This document shows, in pieces, positions 52,521 to 62,261 of a stretch of DNA of 64,000 bases. The translations under genes and the position numbers were made by a program. The notes beneath the pieces are model-generated. The model did no database searches. It was not told where the DNA came from and was given only the letters and a program-made list of their open reading frames with translations. Source of the stretch: MPNP01 sp965116235 (lineage in GTDB: Bacteria; Pseudomonadota; Alphaproteobacteria; Rhodobacterales; Rhodobacteraceae); contig OZ220496.1 in assembly GCA_965116235.1 (NCBI GenBank), positions 2,294,001 to 2,358,000 of the forward strand, given 5' to 3'. Numbering within the stretch: position 1 is the first letter of the stretch; every line of letters starts with the position of its first letter.

Positions 52521-53561
52521 ATGCAATTTCTTGACCTCGCCAAGATTTACGTGCGATCTGGTTCAGGAGGTCACGGAGCGGTCAGTTTTCGCCGCGAAAA
52601 ATTTGTCGAGTTTGGCGGTCCAGACGGCGGTAATGGCGGTAACGGCGGCGATGTCATCGTCAGGGCTGTCGACAATCTGAATACTCTTATAGGATTCAAG
52701 TATCGTCGGCACTATTTTGCCGAAAATGGCAAAAATGGGATGGGCCGGCAGAAGCAGGGAGCCAAGGGAAAAAATATTGTTATTGAGGTTCCGCAAGGTA
52801 CAGAGATCCTTGATGAAACTCAGTCGGTCCAACTTTTCGATTTGATTGAACTCGACAAGGAGATAACCCTTGCGCCGGGCGGCAATGGTGGATTTGGCAA
52901 CTACCATTTCAAATCCTCGACCAACAGAACGCCCCGGGTCGCCAATCAGGGTCAGCCGGGCACAGAATTAGCCGTCATATTGCGATTGAAGATTCTAGCG
53001 GATGTCGGACTAGCTGGATTGCCCAATTCAGGCAAGTCCACCTTTCTCTCAAAAGTATCCAGAGCTCGCCCCAAAATCGGCGATTATCCGTTTACGACAT
53101 TGCGCCCGCAACTTGGAACAGTGGTACGTCAAGGAATTGAAATCACCATTGCCGATATTCCTGGCATCATCGAAGGTTCAACCCGGGGAAGGGGGCTAGG
53201 TATACGATTTCTGGGTCATATTGAACGCTGTTCATGCCTGCTCCATTTGATCGACAGTTCCAATCCGGATCCCGTCCAGGACTTCCGGGTGGTCAATCAA
53301 GAACTGCACAATCAGGGCACAGGTCTTGAATCAAAGCCAAGAATCATCGCCCTCAACAAGACTGATCTTGTCGACAGGCAGATTGGCCAGGAACTGATGC
53401 ATGAGTTGCAAAAAATCTGCAACCATCCAGTTCTAGCCATATCGACTATGGCAGAAGTGGGTCTGGACGATTGTGTGGATGAGTTGATACGGAGTGTCGA
53501 AAGGGTACGGCGACAGAAGCAAGACCGTGGAGAGGAGAAAGGGGCAAGATGGACTCCTTGA
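52521..53561 (+). CDS. obgE: GTPase Obg/CgtA
   Basis: 346 residues from the ATG at 52521 (MQFLDLAKIYV); a longer frame from 52497 is not needed. Glycine-rich Obg domain (RSGSGGHGAVSFRREKFVEFGGPDGGNGGNGGDVI, about 10-45), then the G domain: GLPNSGKST (G1, about 167), DIPGIIEG (G3, about 214) and NKTDL (G4, about 282). Obg binds the 50S subunit and links ribosome assembly, stringent response and cell cycle. Its last 13 bases overlap proB. Confidence 0.96.
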   Translation: MQFLDLAKIYVRSGSGGHGAVSFRREKFVEFGGPDGGNGGNGGDVIVRAVDNLNTLIGFKYRRHYFAENGKNGMGRQKQGAKGKNIVIEVPQGTEILDETQSVQLFDLIELDKEITLAPGGNGGFGNYHFKSSTNRTPRVANQGQPGTELAVILRLKILADVGLAGLPNSGKSTFLSKVSRARPKIGDYPFTTLRPQLGTVVRQGIEITIADIPGIIEGSTRGRGLGIRFLGHIERCSCLLHLIDSSNPDPVQDFRVVNQELHNQGTGLESKPRIIALNKTDLVDRQIGQELMHELQKICNHPVLAISTMAEVGLDDCVDELIRSVERVRRQKQDRGEEKGARWTP

Positions 53562-54664
53562 AGGTGTTCGAGCAAGCCAGCAGGATTGTCATCAAAATTG
53601 GTTCGACACTCCTTGTTGACAGGGATAAATCGCAAGTTAGAGTCGAGTGGCTGGAGTCCTTGGCCGCCGAAATCAATGATCTTGTCGGGCAGGGCAAGCA
53701 GATCACGATTGTATCGTCGGGTTCGATTGCCTTGGGGCGACTCTTGCTCAGTTTTGCTGAAAGGCAATTGTCGCTTGAACACACCCAAGCTGCCGCGGCG
53801 TGCGGCCAAATTCGGTTGGCTCGAACTTACGAAGAGCTGTTGCAACCATATGGCATTAGGACAGCGCAAGTTTTGCTAACTCTTGACGACAGCGATAGTC
53901 GGCGGCGGTACCTGAATGCACGAGCAACAATGACGACGTTACTGAATCTAGGAGTGATACCAATCATCAATGAAAATGACACGGTTGCGACGGACGAGAT
54001 CCGATTTGGCGACAACGACCGACTGGCTGCCCAGGTTGCAATCATGATCGGAGCCGATGTGCTCGTTTTGTTCTCGGACATTGACGGACTCTATGACAGG
54101 GACCCAAGAGTGTTTGCAGACGCCCGGCGAGTTGGTACAGTGAATGCCGTTGACGCGAGCGTCTTTGCCATGGCAGGTCAAACAGGCTCGGAACTGGCAA
54201 GTGGCGGCATGAAAACCAAGCTCATGGCCGCCAAAACTGCAACCGAAGCCGGTTGTGCCATGGTCATAGCCAACGGTTTTCATCTGAACCCCATCGCCAA
54301 CCTTCTATCCGATAGTCACCACACATGGTTCAAGCCACAGACCAGTCCACGCATTGCCCGCAAGCACTGGATTGCCTCGCTGAAACCCAAGGGGCAAATC
54401 ATGATTGATGCCGGAGCGAAAGAGGCTTTACAGCGTGGCAAATCTTTGCTGCCAGCTGGTGTCATGAAGGTGGTCGGGGATTTTGGGCGCGGTGATGCCG
54501 TTGAAATCATAGCGTCAAAGAGCGAACAATTGGGTTCAGGCCTGATTCGCTATACAAGTAACGAAAGCCGGCAGATTATGGGGCACAAGTCGCATGAAAT
54601 AAATGACATACTAGGTTTTCCTGGACGGTCGGCCCTCATTCATAAGGACGACATGTCCGTTTAG
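53549..54664 (+). CDS. proB: Glutamate 5-kinase
   Basis: 371 residues: amino acid kinase domain (VIKIGSTLLVD near 14, IVSSGSIALG near 55, INENDTVATDEIRFGDND near 137, FSDIDGLYDRDPR near 171) followed by a C-terminal PUA domain (GAKEALQRGKSLLPAGVMKVVGDFGRGDAVEI). First step of proline synthesis. Overlaps obgE by 13 bases, so translation is coupled. Next to proA. Confidence 0.96.
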   Translation: MDSLKVFEQASRIVIKIGSTLLVDRDKSQVRVEWLESLAAEINDLVGQGKQITIVSSGSIALGRLLLSFAERQLSLEHTQAAAACGQIRLARTYEELLQPYGIRTAQVLLTLDDSDSRRRYLNARATMTTLLNLGVIPIINENDTVATDEIRFGDNDRLAAQVAIMIGADVLVLFSDIDGLYDRDPRVFADARRVGTVNAVDASVFAMAGQTGSELASGGMKTKLMAAKTATEAGCAMVIANGFHLNPIANLLSDSHHTWFKPQTSPRIARKHWIASLKPKGQIMIDAGAKEALQRGKSLLPAGVMKVVGDFGRGDAVEIIASKSEQLGSGLIRYTSNESRQIMGHKSHEINDILGFPGRSALIHKDDMSV

Positions 54665-54696
54665 TTCTAACCTGTTTTCAATATTTGGCATTGACC

Positions 54697-55950
54697 ATGG
54701 ATATCAAAACGCTGATCAGAGAGATGGGCCAAAAGGCTTGGGCGGCCGCAGAAGATTTGCGCTTGGCATCGAACGCTGCCAAAAATGAAGCCTTGAAGGT
54801 CACAGCCAAAATGATCCGTCGCCGTCAGCAAGAGATTCTAGCGGCAAATGACGGCGACCTGGTCAATGGGACACGCAAGGGCTTGCCGGCCGCCATGCTT
54901 GACCGGCTGATGTTGACACCCGACCGGCTAGAAGGCTTGACGAATTCACTCGATACCATTGCGGAGATGCCCGATCCGGTTGGCAAGGTTCTTGCCCATT
55001 GGACACAAGCGTCCGGGCTGACGATAAAGCGGGTTTCAACGCCGCTCGGAGTCATCGGTGTCATATTTGAATCACGGCCAAATGTTACCATTGATGCGGC
55101 AGCACTCTGTCTGAAATCCGGCAATGTCTCGATTCTTCGAGGCGGTTCAGACAGTTATCAGACGGCGCGCTCATTGCATGCATGTTTTGTCGACGGTTTG
55201 AAAACTGCCGGCCTGCCATTGGAAGGGTCGCAAATCGTTCCAACTCGAGACCGAGCTGCGGTGAACGAAATGCTGAGCTTGAACCAGTACATAGACGTAC
55301 TTGTACCGCGGGGTGGAAAAAGTCTGGTCGATCTAGTCCAGAACAAGGCCAGAGTTCCAGTATTCGCTCATTTGGAAGGCATTTGTCATGTCTTTGTTGA
55401 CAAAGATGCTGATCTTGAAAAGGCCATTCGAATCGCTATCAACGCAAAAACTAGACGTCCAGGAATCTGTGGAGCCGCTGAGTGTCTACTGATTGACCAG
55501 GCCGTCCGGGTGGAAAAGGGTGAACCGATTGTCAAGGAGCTGCTGTCAAAGGGTGTAGAAGTGCGAGCCAGTCAGGAATTTTCTGGACTTGCTGGAGTCA
55601 GATTGGCCGCTTCAGACGACTTTGGGAAAGAGTTTTTAGCCAATATCATTGCGGTTAAAACCGTTGATGGTGTGGACGGAGCCATAGGACACATTAGTGC
55701 ATTCGGTTCCAGCCATACCGATGCGATCATTACGGAAAACGATCAGACCGCCCAAAAGTTCTTTACCCATCTTGACTCCGCCATTCTGATGCGGAATGCG
55801 TCAACCCAATTTGCCGATGGAGGAGAATTCGGAATGGGTGCTGAAATAGGTATAGCAACCGGTAGGATTCATGCACGCGGCCCGGTTGGAACCGAGCAGT
55901 TGACAAGCTTCAAATATTGGGTCGAAGGCCAAGGAACGATTCGTCCTTGA
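54697..55950 (+). CDS. proA: Gamma-glutamyl phosphate reductase
   Basis: 417 residues from the ATG at 54697 (MDIKTLIREMGQKAW). Aldehyde-dehydrogenase-type fold: GVIGVIFESRPNVTIDAAALCLKSGNVSILRGGSD near 115-150, the HLEGICHVFVD region near 225, and the catalytic Cys in RRPGICGAAECLL near 254. ProA reduces the ProB product to glutamate semialdehyde. It follows proB after about 30 bases; together they make proline from glutamate. Confidence 0.96.
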   Translation: MDIKTLIREMGQKAWAAAEDLRLASNAAKNEALKVTAKMIRRRQQEILAANDGDLVNGTRKGLPAAMLDRLMLTPDRLEGLTNSLDTIAEMPDPVGKVLAHWTQASGLTIKRVSTPLGVIGVIFESRPNVTIDAAALCLKSGNVSILRGGSDSYQTARSLHACFVDGLKTAGLPLEGSQIVPTRDRAAVNEMLSLNQYIDVLVPRGGKSLVDLVQNKARVPVFAHLEGICHVFVDKDADLEKAIRIAINAKTRRPGICGAAECLLIDQAVRVEKGEPIVKELLSKGVEVRASQEFSGLAGVRLAASDDFGKEFLANIIAVKTVDGVDGAIGHISAFGSSHTDAIITENDQTAQKFFTHLDSAILMRNASTQFADGGEFGMGAEIGIATGRIHARGPVGTEQLTSFKYWVEGQGTIRP

Positions 55951-55982
55951 CAGGATACTGTGAGCGGGAGCTGATTATGGGT

Positions 55983-56552
55983 TTAACCGTTCCAGGTTCT
56001 TACCTCGCCACAGTCAATGTGAACGAAGTTGCTTGAAGAGTACTTCCCAACGCCCCCATAAGAGCAGGCGCGGGCAGCCTTGGCAAGAGTGTTTACCCTG
56101 AATCCTCGTACTCGAATGTCGGCGGCCATGCCCTTGAGATGGAGAGAGTTGCGCGAGACGCTACGGCTCTGACGTCGGAGCCTGTCATTGGTCTTTTGTG
56201 TTCGATAGCCGCTGAGCAACTGCATGGGTTCTCCCGTTTCCAGGAGATTATGAACAGCGGAGAGTATGTACAAGTTCTCCCGTTTCATTTCGTACGCAAC
56301 ACCTTCACGCCAGTCGCGCATGAACCAGTTAATTTCAGCGACGGCCTCAGGAATCGGCTGTCCATCAACCCAGTAGATGATATCAATATCCTCGTGGGTC
56401 TGCCCACTGAACATGACCAGCCGCCGGTATTGACCGGCTCCCTTGACATATCCCGACGTCCGCGAATACACTGGCGCTGCACACACGGCAACCGCTGCCC
56501 CAAGAGAAGCAACAAAACTCCTCCGAGCAAAATCAATCTGTGACCTACCCAA
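55983..56552 (-). CDS. DUF882 / M15-type D,D-carboxypeptidase-like protein, Tat-exported
   Basis: 189 residues from a TTG at 56552 (GGAG 6 nt upstream). A twin-arginine signal (FARRSFVASLGAAVAVCAAPVYS) leads a YcbK-like M15 peptidase domain. Zinc ligands expected for the family are visible: His and Asp in NSLHLKGMAADIR near 138-150 and His in NFVHIDCGEVR near 176. The Arg/Gly region GYRTQKTND also fits. Predicted to act on peptidoglycan peptides in the periplasm. It is divergent from the L,D-transpeptidase gene across about 190 bases, so the two may be co-regulated. Confidence 0.87.
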   Translation of the reverse strand: MGRSQIDFARRSFVASLGAAVAVCAAPVYSRTSGYVKGAGQYRRLVMFSGQTHEDIDIIYWVDGQPIPEAVAEINWFMRDWREGVAYEMKRENLYILSAVHNLLETGEPMQLLSGYRTQKTNDRLRRQSRSVSRNSLHLKGMAADIRVRGFRVNTLAKAARACSYGGVGKYSSSNFVHIDCGEVRTWNG

Positions 56553-56744
56553 TTACTGCTCCAAATCTGCCATTTCACCTGCTCTTGAGGGGAAACAATT
56601 ATTTCATTTTTCACGGAAACTATCAGTTTTGGGAAAAAAAACAAGAACCGTTGGTAACTTTTTGATCGGTGGAATACTTGATATGTCTGCTTCAGATCAG
56701 TAAGTTCCTCGACGAGGCAACAAGGCACAGTTCGATCGACGATA

Positions 56745-58400
56745 ATGAAAAAATCACGCATTTGCACGGGTTTTGTCACCGTATTTCTTGCTGTCGTTGT
56801 AGCAACGTCTTCTCTGCCAGCCCGAGCCGAGCCCTTTATAGGCCTTCCCTCGGTCCAGGAGTTGCGCTTTTTTACGCAGATTTCAGGTGACAAGCACATT
56901 GCCGACTTTTACCGGCACCGAAACTACGCCCCTATCTGGATTGGAGACGACCCGGCAGTGCAGAAACGACTGAATGCCTTGCGAACAGCCATATCTACAC
57001 TGGATACGCACGGTCTTCCGAGTCATGCAGTTGAATCAGACGGCTTGTGGGATATCGTCGTCGACATGAACAATCCAGACGAAGTCGTGAAAGCGGAGTT
57101 GGCATTCACAAAACTGTATCTGGATTACGCGCACACGATAAGTTCCGGATGGCTTGATCCGCGCGATGTGTCAGAAGCGATCGATGTTCGAAAGCTCAAG
57201 ACGGTCCCCGCCGACTATCTGCTGAGTGGAATGGTCGAAAATGAGCCGGGGAAGTTCCTGTCCCAACTTGCCCCCCAATCCATGGACTACGCTCATTTGC
57301 GCAAGGAGTTGATACGTCTTCAAAACGCCATCGATCAGGGAGGATGGGGTGAGCTGGTGGATAGTTCTGAACTCAAGTCGGGGGACAAAGGAGACGAGGT
57401 GGTCAAACTTCGAAATCGTCTGATCCGCATGAATTATCTTTCCCGCTCCGTCAGCAACAGTTTTGACAGGGCTCTGAGACACGCTGTTCGAATGTTTCAA
57501 CGTGATCATGGTCTGATCCCGACCGGAATTGCCGGCACTTCAACCATCAAGGCAGTCAATGTCGAACCGGAAGAAAGGCTGAGGAGCGTTGTTGCTTCGC
57601 TGGAAAGAAGCCGCTGGATGAACCGTTCTTTGGGCTCTCAATATGTGATTGTCAACATTCCTGAGTTCCGGGCGCGATATTTCGATGGCGGCGAACTGGA
57701 ATTTGAAACGACGGTCGTTGTAGGCAAAAACGAGGACGGTCTGCAAACGCCGGAATTTTCGCGCGAGATGGAGTTTATCGTGGTCAATCCAATCTGGAAT
57801 GTCCCGGTCTCCATTATCACGGAAGAGATTTTTCCAGCGCTTCGGAGAGATTTGTCGGCGGAAGCGAACATTCAGTTCTATGATAGCGATGGCGAAACGA
57901 TAGACCGGTTGGCCATTGATCTGTCGACCCGGTTTACCCCTCAGGACTTTCCTTATCGGGCCAAACAGTTTCCGGGCCCGACCAACCCGCTAGGTGGGGT
58001 AAAGTTCATGTTTCCCAACCGTCATAGCATTTATCTGCACGACAGCCCTGTCCGAGAGCTGTTTTCGTGGAATTACAGAGCTCACAGCCACGGTTGCATT
58101 CGCCTGCAAGATGCGCATGATTTTGCTCGTCTGCTCTTGGCAAAGGAGGGCCACGATTATGATGAACTCGTCTACTTTACCGAAGGAACCGAAAACGAAA
58201 TTGAGGTTCATCTCAAGAGCCGCATACCGGTCCACATTACCTACAAAACGGCCTGGGTTGGCGAAAACGGGCATATCCATTATCGCTCTGATGTCTACCG
58301 GCGAGACGAATTGATCTTTGCGGCTTTGAACGCACCCGTTCCCCGCATGGCCGTCGATGGGACCACGGAAATGATTGTCGTCCAGGCTCCCCAGCCGTAG
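56745..58400 (+). CDS. L,D-transpeptidase (YcbB/LdtD type)
   Basis: 551 residues. Signal peptide about 1-28. An N-terminal scaffold domain (about 40-200), a peptidoglycan-binding domain (about 208-270, GDKGDEVVKLRNRLIRMNYL...AVRMFQRDHGLIPTGIAG) and a YkuD catalytic domain (about 300-500). The catalytic motif SHGCIRLQDAHDFARLL has its Cys at 451 with the His three residues before. It makes 3-3 crosslinks or attaches proteins to peptidoglycan. Overlaps only marginally with the lpxD reading frame downstream. Confidence 0.94.
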   Translation: MKKSRICTGFVTVFLAVVVATSSLPARAEPFIGLPSVQELRFFTQISGDKHIADFYRHRNYAPIWIGDDPAVQKRLNALRTAISTLDTHGLPSHAVESDGLWDIVVDMNNPDEVVKAELAFTKLYLDYAHTISSGWLDPRDVSEAIDVRKLKTVPADYLLSGMVENEPGKFLSQLAPQSMDYAHLRKELIRLQNAIDQGGWGELVDSSELKSGDKGDEVVKLRNRLIRMNYLSRSVSNSFDRALRHAVRMFQRDHGLIPTGIAGTSTIKAVNVEPEERLRSVVASLERSRWMNRSLGSQYVIVNIPEFRARYFDGGELEFETTVVVGKNEDGLQTPEFSREMEFIVVNPIWNVPVSIITEEIFPALRRDLSAEANIQFYDSDGETIDRLAIDLSTRFTPQDFPYRAKQFPGPTNPLGGVKFMFPNRHSIYLHDSPVRELFSWNYRAHSHGCIRLQDAHDFARLLLAKEGHDYDELVYFTEGTENEIEVHLKSRIPVHITYKTAWVGENGHIHYRSDVYRRDELIFAALNAPVPRMAVDGTTEMIVVQAPQP

Positions 58401-58425
58401 CCTCGGTCAAGCCCAAGGGTGCAGC

Positions 58426-59514
58426 ATGCCGTCATACACAGTCGCAGAGATTGCCCAAGCCCTGAAGGGAAGGGTGTGTGGAGATTCAACAATCACACTC
58501 GAGGGACTCGCAAGTCTTGAAGCGGCTCGACCCACCGATCTGGTCATCGCCATTCAACGGGAGTACCTAGAGAGACTGTCGCAGAGCAGGGCACGAGTTG
58601 CCATCATCCATGACGAATTCGATTGGCAGAATGCTGGACTGAAATCAGTCATTGTTGTCCGGAATCCCCGAACGGGAATGGCCCATTCGACCCACCTCTT
58701 TCAACCGGATTTTGAATTCGAGCCGGGAATTCATGCAAGCAGCATTCTCCACAGTTCGACGCAGATCGGTAATGGCGCAAGTATCGGTCCCTTCTGCTAC
58801 ATCGGCCGGGGCGTGCACATCGGTTCTGGGGCAAAAATCAGCGATCATGTATCAATCCATGGAAACACCCGGATTGGCTCCAACTGTACAATTCACGCGG
58901 GCGTCCGCATCGGACACGGCATCCAGATTGGCAACAACTTCATTTGTCATGCGAACACGGTTATCGGTAGCGATGGATATTCCTATGAAACGGCAACTGA
59001 AGGAGCCGTTGACGATGTGAGGGAAACCTTGGGTTCCACGATCCGCAACACACAGTCCGATTACCACAAGGTTTATTCGCTGGGTTCGGTCTTGATTGGG
59101 GATGATGTTGAAATCGGCGCCTGCTCAGCCATTGATCGCGGGACACTGTCCTCGACAACGATCGGTAATGGCACCAAGCTGGATAATCTGGTTCACGTTG
59201 CCCATAACGTTCGGATCGGAAGTGATTGCCTGTTGTGTGGTCAGGTCGGCATTGCCGGTTCGGCCCGAATTGGCAACAGGGTCGTATTGGCCGGACAGAC
59301 AGGCGTCAAGGATCATATAGTGATCGGGGATGATGTGATTGCAGGGGGGGCAACCAAGATATTCACCAATGTTCCGGCCAAAAAAATCATGATGGGCTCA
59401 CCGGCCGTTGAAATGAAAAAGAATATTGCCATTTATAAGGCTGTCCGAAAGTTGCCGAAACTTGTAGAGAAGCTTGGAAATCTGGAACTCAGGGTGAATC
59501 GGCTTGATCGGTAG
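58426..59514 (+). CDS. lpxD: UDP-3-O-acylglucosamine N-acyltransferase
   Basis: 362 residues from the ATG at 58426 (MPSYTVAEIAQALKGRV); the frame extends 17 codons upstream into the transpeptidase end but lacks family similarity. An N-terminal uridine-binding domain (DLVIAIQREYLERLSQ) is followed by a left-handed beta helix of hexapeptide repeats (IGNGASIGPFCYIGRGVHIGSG...) with the catalytic His in NLVHVAHNVRIG near 261, and a C-terminal helix. LpxD adds the second 3-hydroxyacyl chain in lipid A synthesis. The ACP and ketosynthase genes follow directly. Confidence 0.95.
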   Translation: MPSYTVAEIAQALKGRVCGDSTITLEGLASLEAARPTDLVIAIQREYLERLSQSRARVAIIHDEFDWQNAGLKSVIVVRNPRTGMAHSTHLFQPDFEFEPGIHASSILHSSTQIGNGASIGPFCYIGRGVHIGSGAKISDHVSIHGNTRIGSNCTIHAGVRIGHGIQIGNNFICHANTVIGSDGYSYETATEGAVDDVRETLGSTIRNTQSDYHKVYSLGSVLIGDDVEIGACSAIDRGTLSSTTIGNGTKLDNLVHVAHNVRIGSDCLLCGQVGIAGSARIGNRVVLAGQTGVKDHIVIGDDVIAGGATKIFTNVPAKKIMMGSPAVEMKKNIAIYKAVRKLPKLVEKLGNLELRVNRLDR

Positions 59515-59541
59515 TAGTGTTGCTCATTCGTCCCGTTGCTC

Positions 59542-59814
59542 ATGGAAGATTCAATTTGTGCCCAAGTCATCGAAATCATAGCGGAACAGGCAGTCTTGGA
59601 TGTGTCCGATGTCACCTTGGATGCAACCTTGGAAGATCTGGGCATCGATTCGTTGGGAGTGGTCGAGTCCATTTTTGCCATCGAGGAGTATTTTGGTATC
59701 CAGATACCGTATGATGCCAATTATCCAGAAAAGAGCGAACTGGATATTTCCAGCGTCGGCTCCATCATAAAGGCCGTAGAGAAGCTGGTTCTGGGCGGAG
59801 ACATTCAGACCTAG
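59542..59814 (+). CDS. Specialised acyl carrier protein
   Basis: 90 residues from the ATG at 59542. Carrier fold with the phosphopantetheine-accepting Ser37 in EDLGIDSLGVVES. It is more divergent than the housekeeping AcpP (longer, with PYDANYPEKSELDISS before helix 4). It lies between lpxD and a ketosynthase, with a one-base gap to the latter. Its position resembles AcpXL of rhizobia, which carries very-long-chain acyl groups for lipid A, but the full acpXL cluster (second ketosynthase, dehydratase, acyltransferase) is not present here. Confidence 0.85.
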   Translation: MEDSICAQVIEIIAEQAVLDVSDVTLDATLEDLGIDSLGVVESIFAIEEYFGIQIPYDANYPEKSELDISSVGSIIKAVEKLVLGGDIQT

Positions 59815-61023
59815 ATGCGACGAGTTGTCATAACCGGGCAGGGAACCTTCAACCCTCTGGGACAGTCGGTCAGGGAAACTTGGGAGTCGTTTCAGCAAGG
59901 CACATGTGCGATTGCCCCCATAGATGTCGAAGATGTCGAACGGCTTTCGGTCAGAATCGGCGGGCAGGTCAAGAACTACTTCCCCGAACGGCATTTCAAT
60001 CGCCAAGAACTTGCACTCTATGACCGATACACTCAGTTTGCCCTGTTTGCAGCACGAGAGGCAGTTGCTCAGTCAGGAGTCGAATTTGCCTCTGACCTGG
60101 CTGTACAGACCGGCGTTGTTATCGGTACGGCTGCCGGAGGCCTGAATACCTTGGACAGCAGTTACAAGCAGGTCTATCAGGAACAAAAGAATCGTGTTCA
60201 CCCCTTCGTTGTTCCAAAACTTATGAACAATGCTGCCGCCAGTATAGTTTCAATGGAATTCAAACTGAAAGGCCCCACGTTTTCAGTCGCCACAGCGTGT
60301 GCGTCCTCCAACCATGCCATCGGGACCGCATATCATTTAATACGTAGCGGCATGGTCAAGTGCATGATCGCCGGGGGAAGCGAATGCATGCTTTGCTTTG
60401 GCGGCATCAAGGTCTGGGAAGCTCTGAGAGTGATGTCGACGAAAGCTTGTCAACCTTTTTCACGCAACAGAAAGGGAATGGTCTTGGGTGAAGGCGCCGC
60501 CCTGTTCGTGCTTGAGGACTTCAAGCATGCCAGGGAGCGGGGCGCTAACATCCTGGCTGAAATTGTCGGCTTTTCGATGACCTCGGACGCAGAGGACATT
60601 GTCGTGCCGTCGAATGATGGTCCACGACGAGCCTTGGCCGGAGCGCTGAATGACGCGGGGATCAATTACGAAGATGTTACTTACGTTAACGCTCATGGAA
60701 CGGGTACGGCAGTCAACGACAGGGTTGAAACAGCTGTCATAAAGGAGGTTTTTCAGGATCATGCGCGCGACCTGATGGTATCCTCAACCAAATCCATGCA
60801 TGGGCACTTGATTGGAGGAACGGGAGCCGTTGAACTGCTGGCCTGTACAATGGCTCTCCAGAAGGGAATTGTTCCGCCGACGGTAAACTATGAAGAGTTC
60901 GACCCCGATTGTGATCTCGACATTGTCCCCAACGAAGCGAGGGCCAAGAAAGTCAGCGTGGCGGTTTCGAACGCCTTTGCGTTTGGCGGGCTGAACGCAG
61001 TTCTTGTTCTGCGTTCCATGTGA
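59815..61023 (+). CDS. Beta-ketoacyl-ACP synthase (FabF-like), partner of the specialised ACP
   Basis: 402 residues, thiolase fold. The catalytic triad is intact: Cys162 in VATACASSNHAIG, His295 in NAHGTGT and His332 in SMHGHLIGGTG, with Lys328 in the STKS loop. The protein differs from standard FabF in several loops (for example ECMLCFGGIKVWEAL), as in ketosynthases dedicated to special fatty acids such as FabF2XL or NodE. The start directly abuts the ACP stop, indicating a matched pair. Probable role: elongation of an acyl chain used by the nearby lipid A pathway; this is inferred from context. Confidence 0.87.
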   Translation: MRRVVITGQGTFNPLGQSVRETWESFQQGTCAIAPIDVEDVERLSVRIGGQVKNYFPERHFNRQELALYDRYTQFALFAAREAVAQSGVEFASDLAVQTGVVIGTAAGGLNTLDSSYKQVYQEQKNRVHPFVVPKLMNNAAASIVSMEFKLKGPTFSVATACASSNHAIGTAYHLIRSGMVKCMIAGGSECMLCFGGIKVWEALRVMSTKACQPFSRNRKGMVLGEGAALFVLEDFKHARERGANILAEIVGFSMTSDAEDIVVPSNDGPRRALAGALNDAGINYEDVTYVNAHGTGTAVNDRVETAVIKEVFQDHARDLMVSSTKSMHGHLIGGTGAVELLACTMALQKGIVPPTVNYEEFDPDCDLDIVPNEARAKKVSVAVSNAFAFGGLNAVLVLRSM

Positions 61024-61539
61024 AGGCCAGTTTCAAGCCTTGGCGAGACACGTCACATGGGGCGGTTGGCAAGTTCTCAGAAAGCATTGACAAGCAACAG
61101 GACAACTGAAACAATCACGAACGGCACCTGCCACTGACGCTGCAAAGCAGGGAATACAGATGGAAAGCAATGCTGATTCTCGGATGTAAGCGGCTTTTAC
61201 AACACGCCGTCAGATCATGCTGGCAGGAACGAATCGTGATGAGTTCCCTTGCCAGCGCTTTTGCAACATCTACAACCAAAGCCGGACCGCAGGCACGATG
61301 GCTTAGGAAAGCGGAAGCAACAGAACTTGGCGCACGCACTCGATTCTAAACTTGGTACTGGCTTGGCGTCAGTAGTCGACCTATCAAGAACGTCCCTACA
61401 GCAATAGCCCGCATAGGCCCCACTTCATGCCTAATCACGACAACGGGAGACCGAGCCAAGGCGCTTCACGCACCGCAGAACATCGTCCAAGGATGTGTTC
61501 GTTCAGTGCGACTCAATTGTCAAAAACGGGGCGTTGCAA
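61024..61539. other. Region between the ketosynthase and ialB
   Basis: About 515 bases between two converging genes. No intact gene, RNA or strong terminator is recognised. Short open frames on both strands lack starts and motifs; the content could be old insertion-sequence debris, but I could not assign it. Confidence 0.4.
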
Positions 61540-62160
61540 TCACAACTGATCATAGGCCGAAGTAAATCCTTGAAGCGAAATCTCATACTTCAAGGATTCG
61601 TCGCTGTTATACGCGTTAAGCGTCATGTGCAGGACCTCGCCCTCTTTCATGGTCTCGATCTCGGATCCAAAAATGGCCGCCTCAACCAGACATCCGTCCG
61701 ACAGGCAAAAACTGAACTGATACTGCTTCTCGGGCCTGCCCTCATCGACTACCAACCGCAGACCCTGTCGAAGATTGGTTCCAAGCGGAGTCAAAATGCT
61801 CATTCCAGCCTTGATGAGAGGGTCGCCTTCAATCTTGAAAACCTCGGCAAGGGCGGCCTGGGCTCCCTCAGCCGTATAGATTCTCTGCTGCATGATGCAC
61901 CGCCGATTCTCTTCAACGCCACCGCCATCATCGCAAATTATCCACCAATCCCCCACTTGCTCCGGGACTGGAGTTCCCGTTTGCAAACTTCCAGAGGTGG
62001 TGGATATCGTTACCGGATCAATCTCTGAACTTTCAGAGCTTTCACTCTCTGTTGCCGGTGTCTCCTCATCGTCGTTGGTCTGGGCATTGACAATGATGGC
62101 AAAGGCCAGAAAAGCGGACACAATGAGAGCCAGGCAAATGGACGGAATCGTAAAACGCAT
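61540..62160 (-). CDS. Invasion-associated locus B (IalB) family protein
   Basis: 206 residues. Signal peptide about 1-26 (ALIVSAFLAFAIIVNA). A Thr/Glu/Ser-rich low-complexity linker (about 28-60) precedes the IalB domain, with VGDWWIICDDGG near 68 and conserved Cys residues near 75, 86, 150 and 155 (RRCIMQQ, FSFCLSDGCLVEA) that probably form disulfides. The family is widespread in free-living alphaproteobacteria as well as Bartonella, so the name does not imply invasion. Its function is not settled. Confidence 0.9.
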   Translation of the reverse strand: MRFTIPSICLALIVSAFLAFAIIVNAQTNDDEETPATESESSESSEIDPVTISTTSGSLQTGTPVPEQVGDWWIICDDGGGVEENRRCIMQQRIYTAEGAQAALAEVFKIEGDPLIKAGMSILTPLGTNLRQGLRLVVDEGRPEKQYQFSFCLSDGCLVEAAIFGSEIETMKEGEVLHMTLNAYNSDESLKYEISLQGFTSAYDQL

Positions 62161-62261
62161 AATGATAGGCCAAACTTGATAAATGATTGAGCACGAAAGC
62201 TATGTTCTGGATCACGAATTTCAACAGTGAGGTGACGAAATACTAGCCCCAGAACCAAAAT

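Noticed and set aside
59344..59350. G7 run in lpxD as a phase-variation tract
   Set aside because: Seven G bases encode a conserved Gly-Gly of the family; too short to be strongly slippery.
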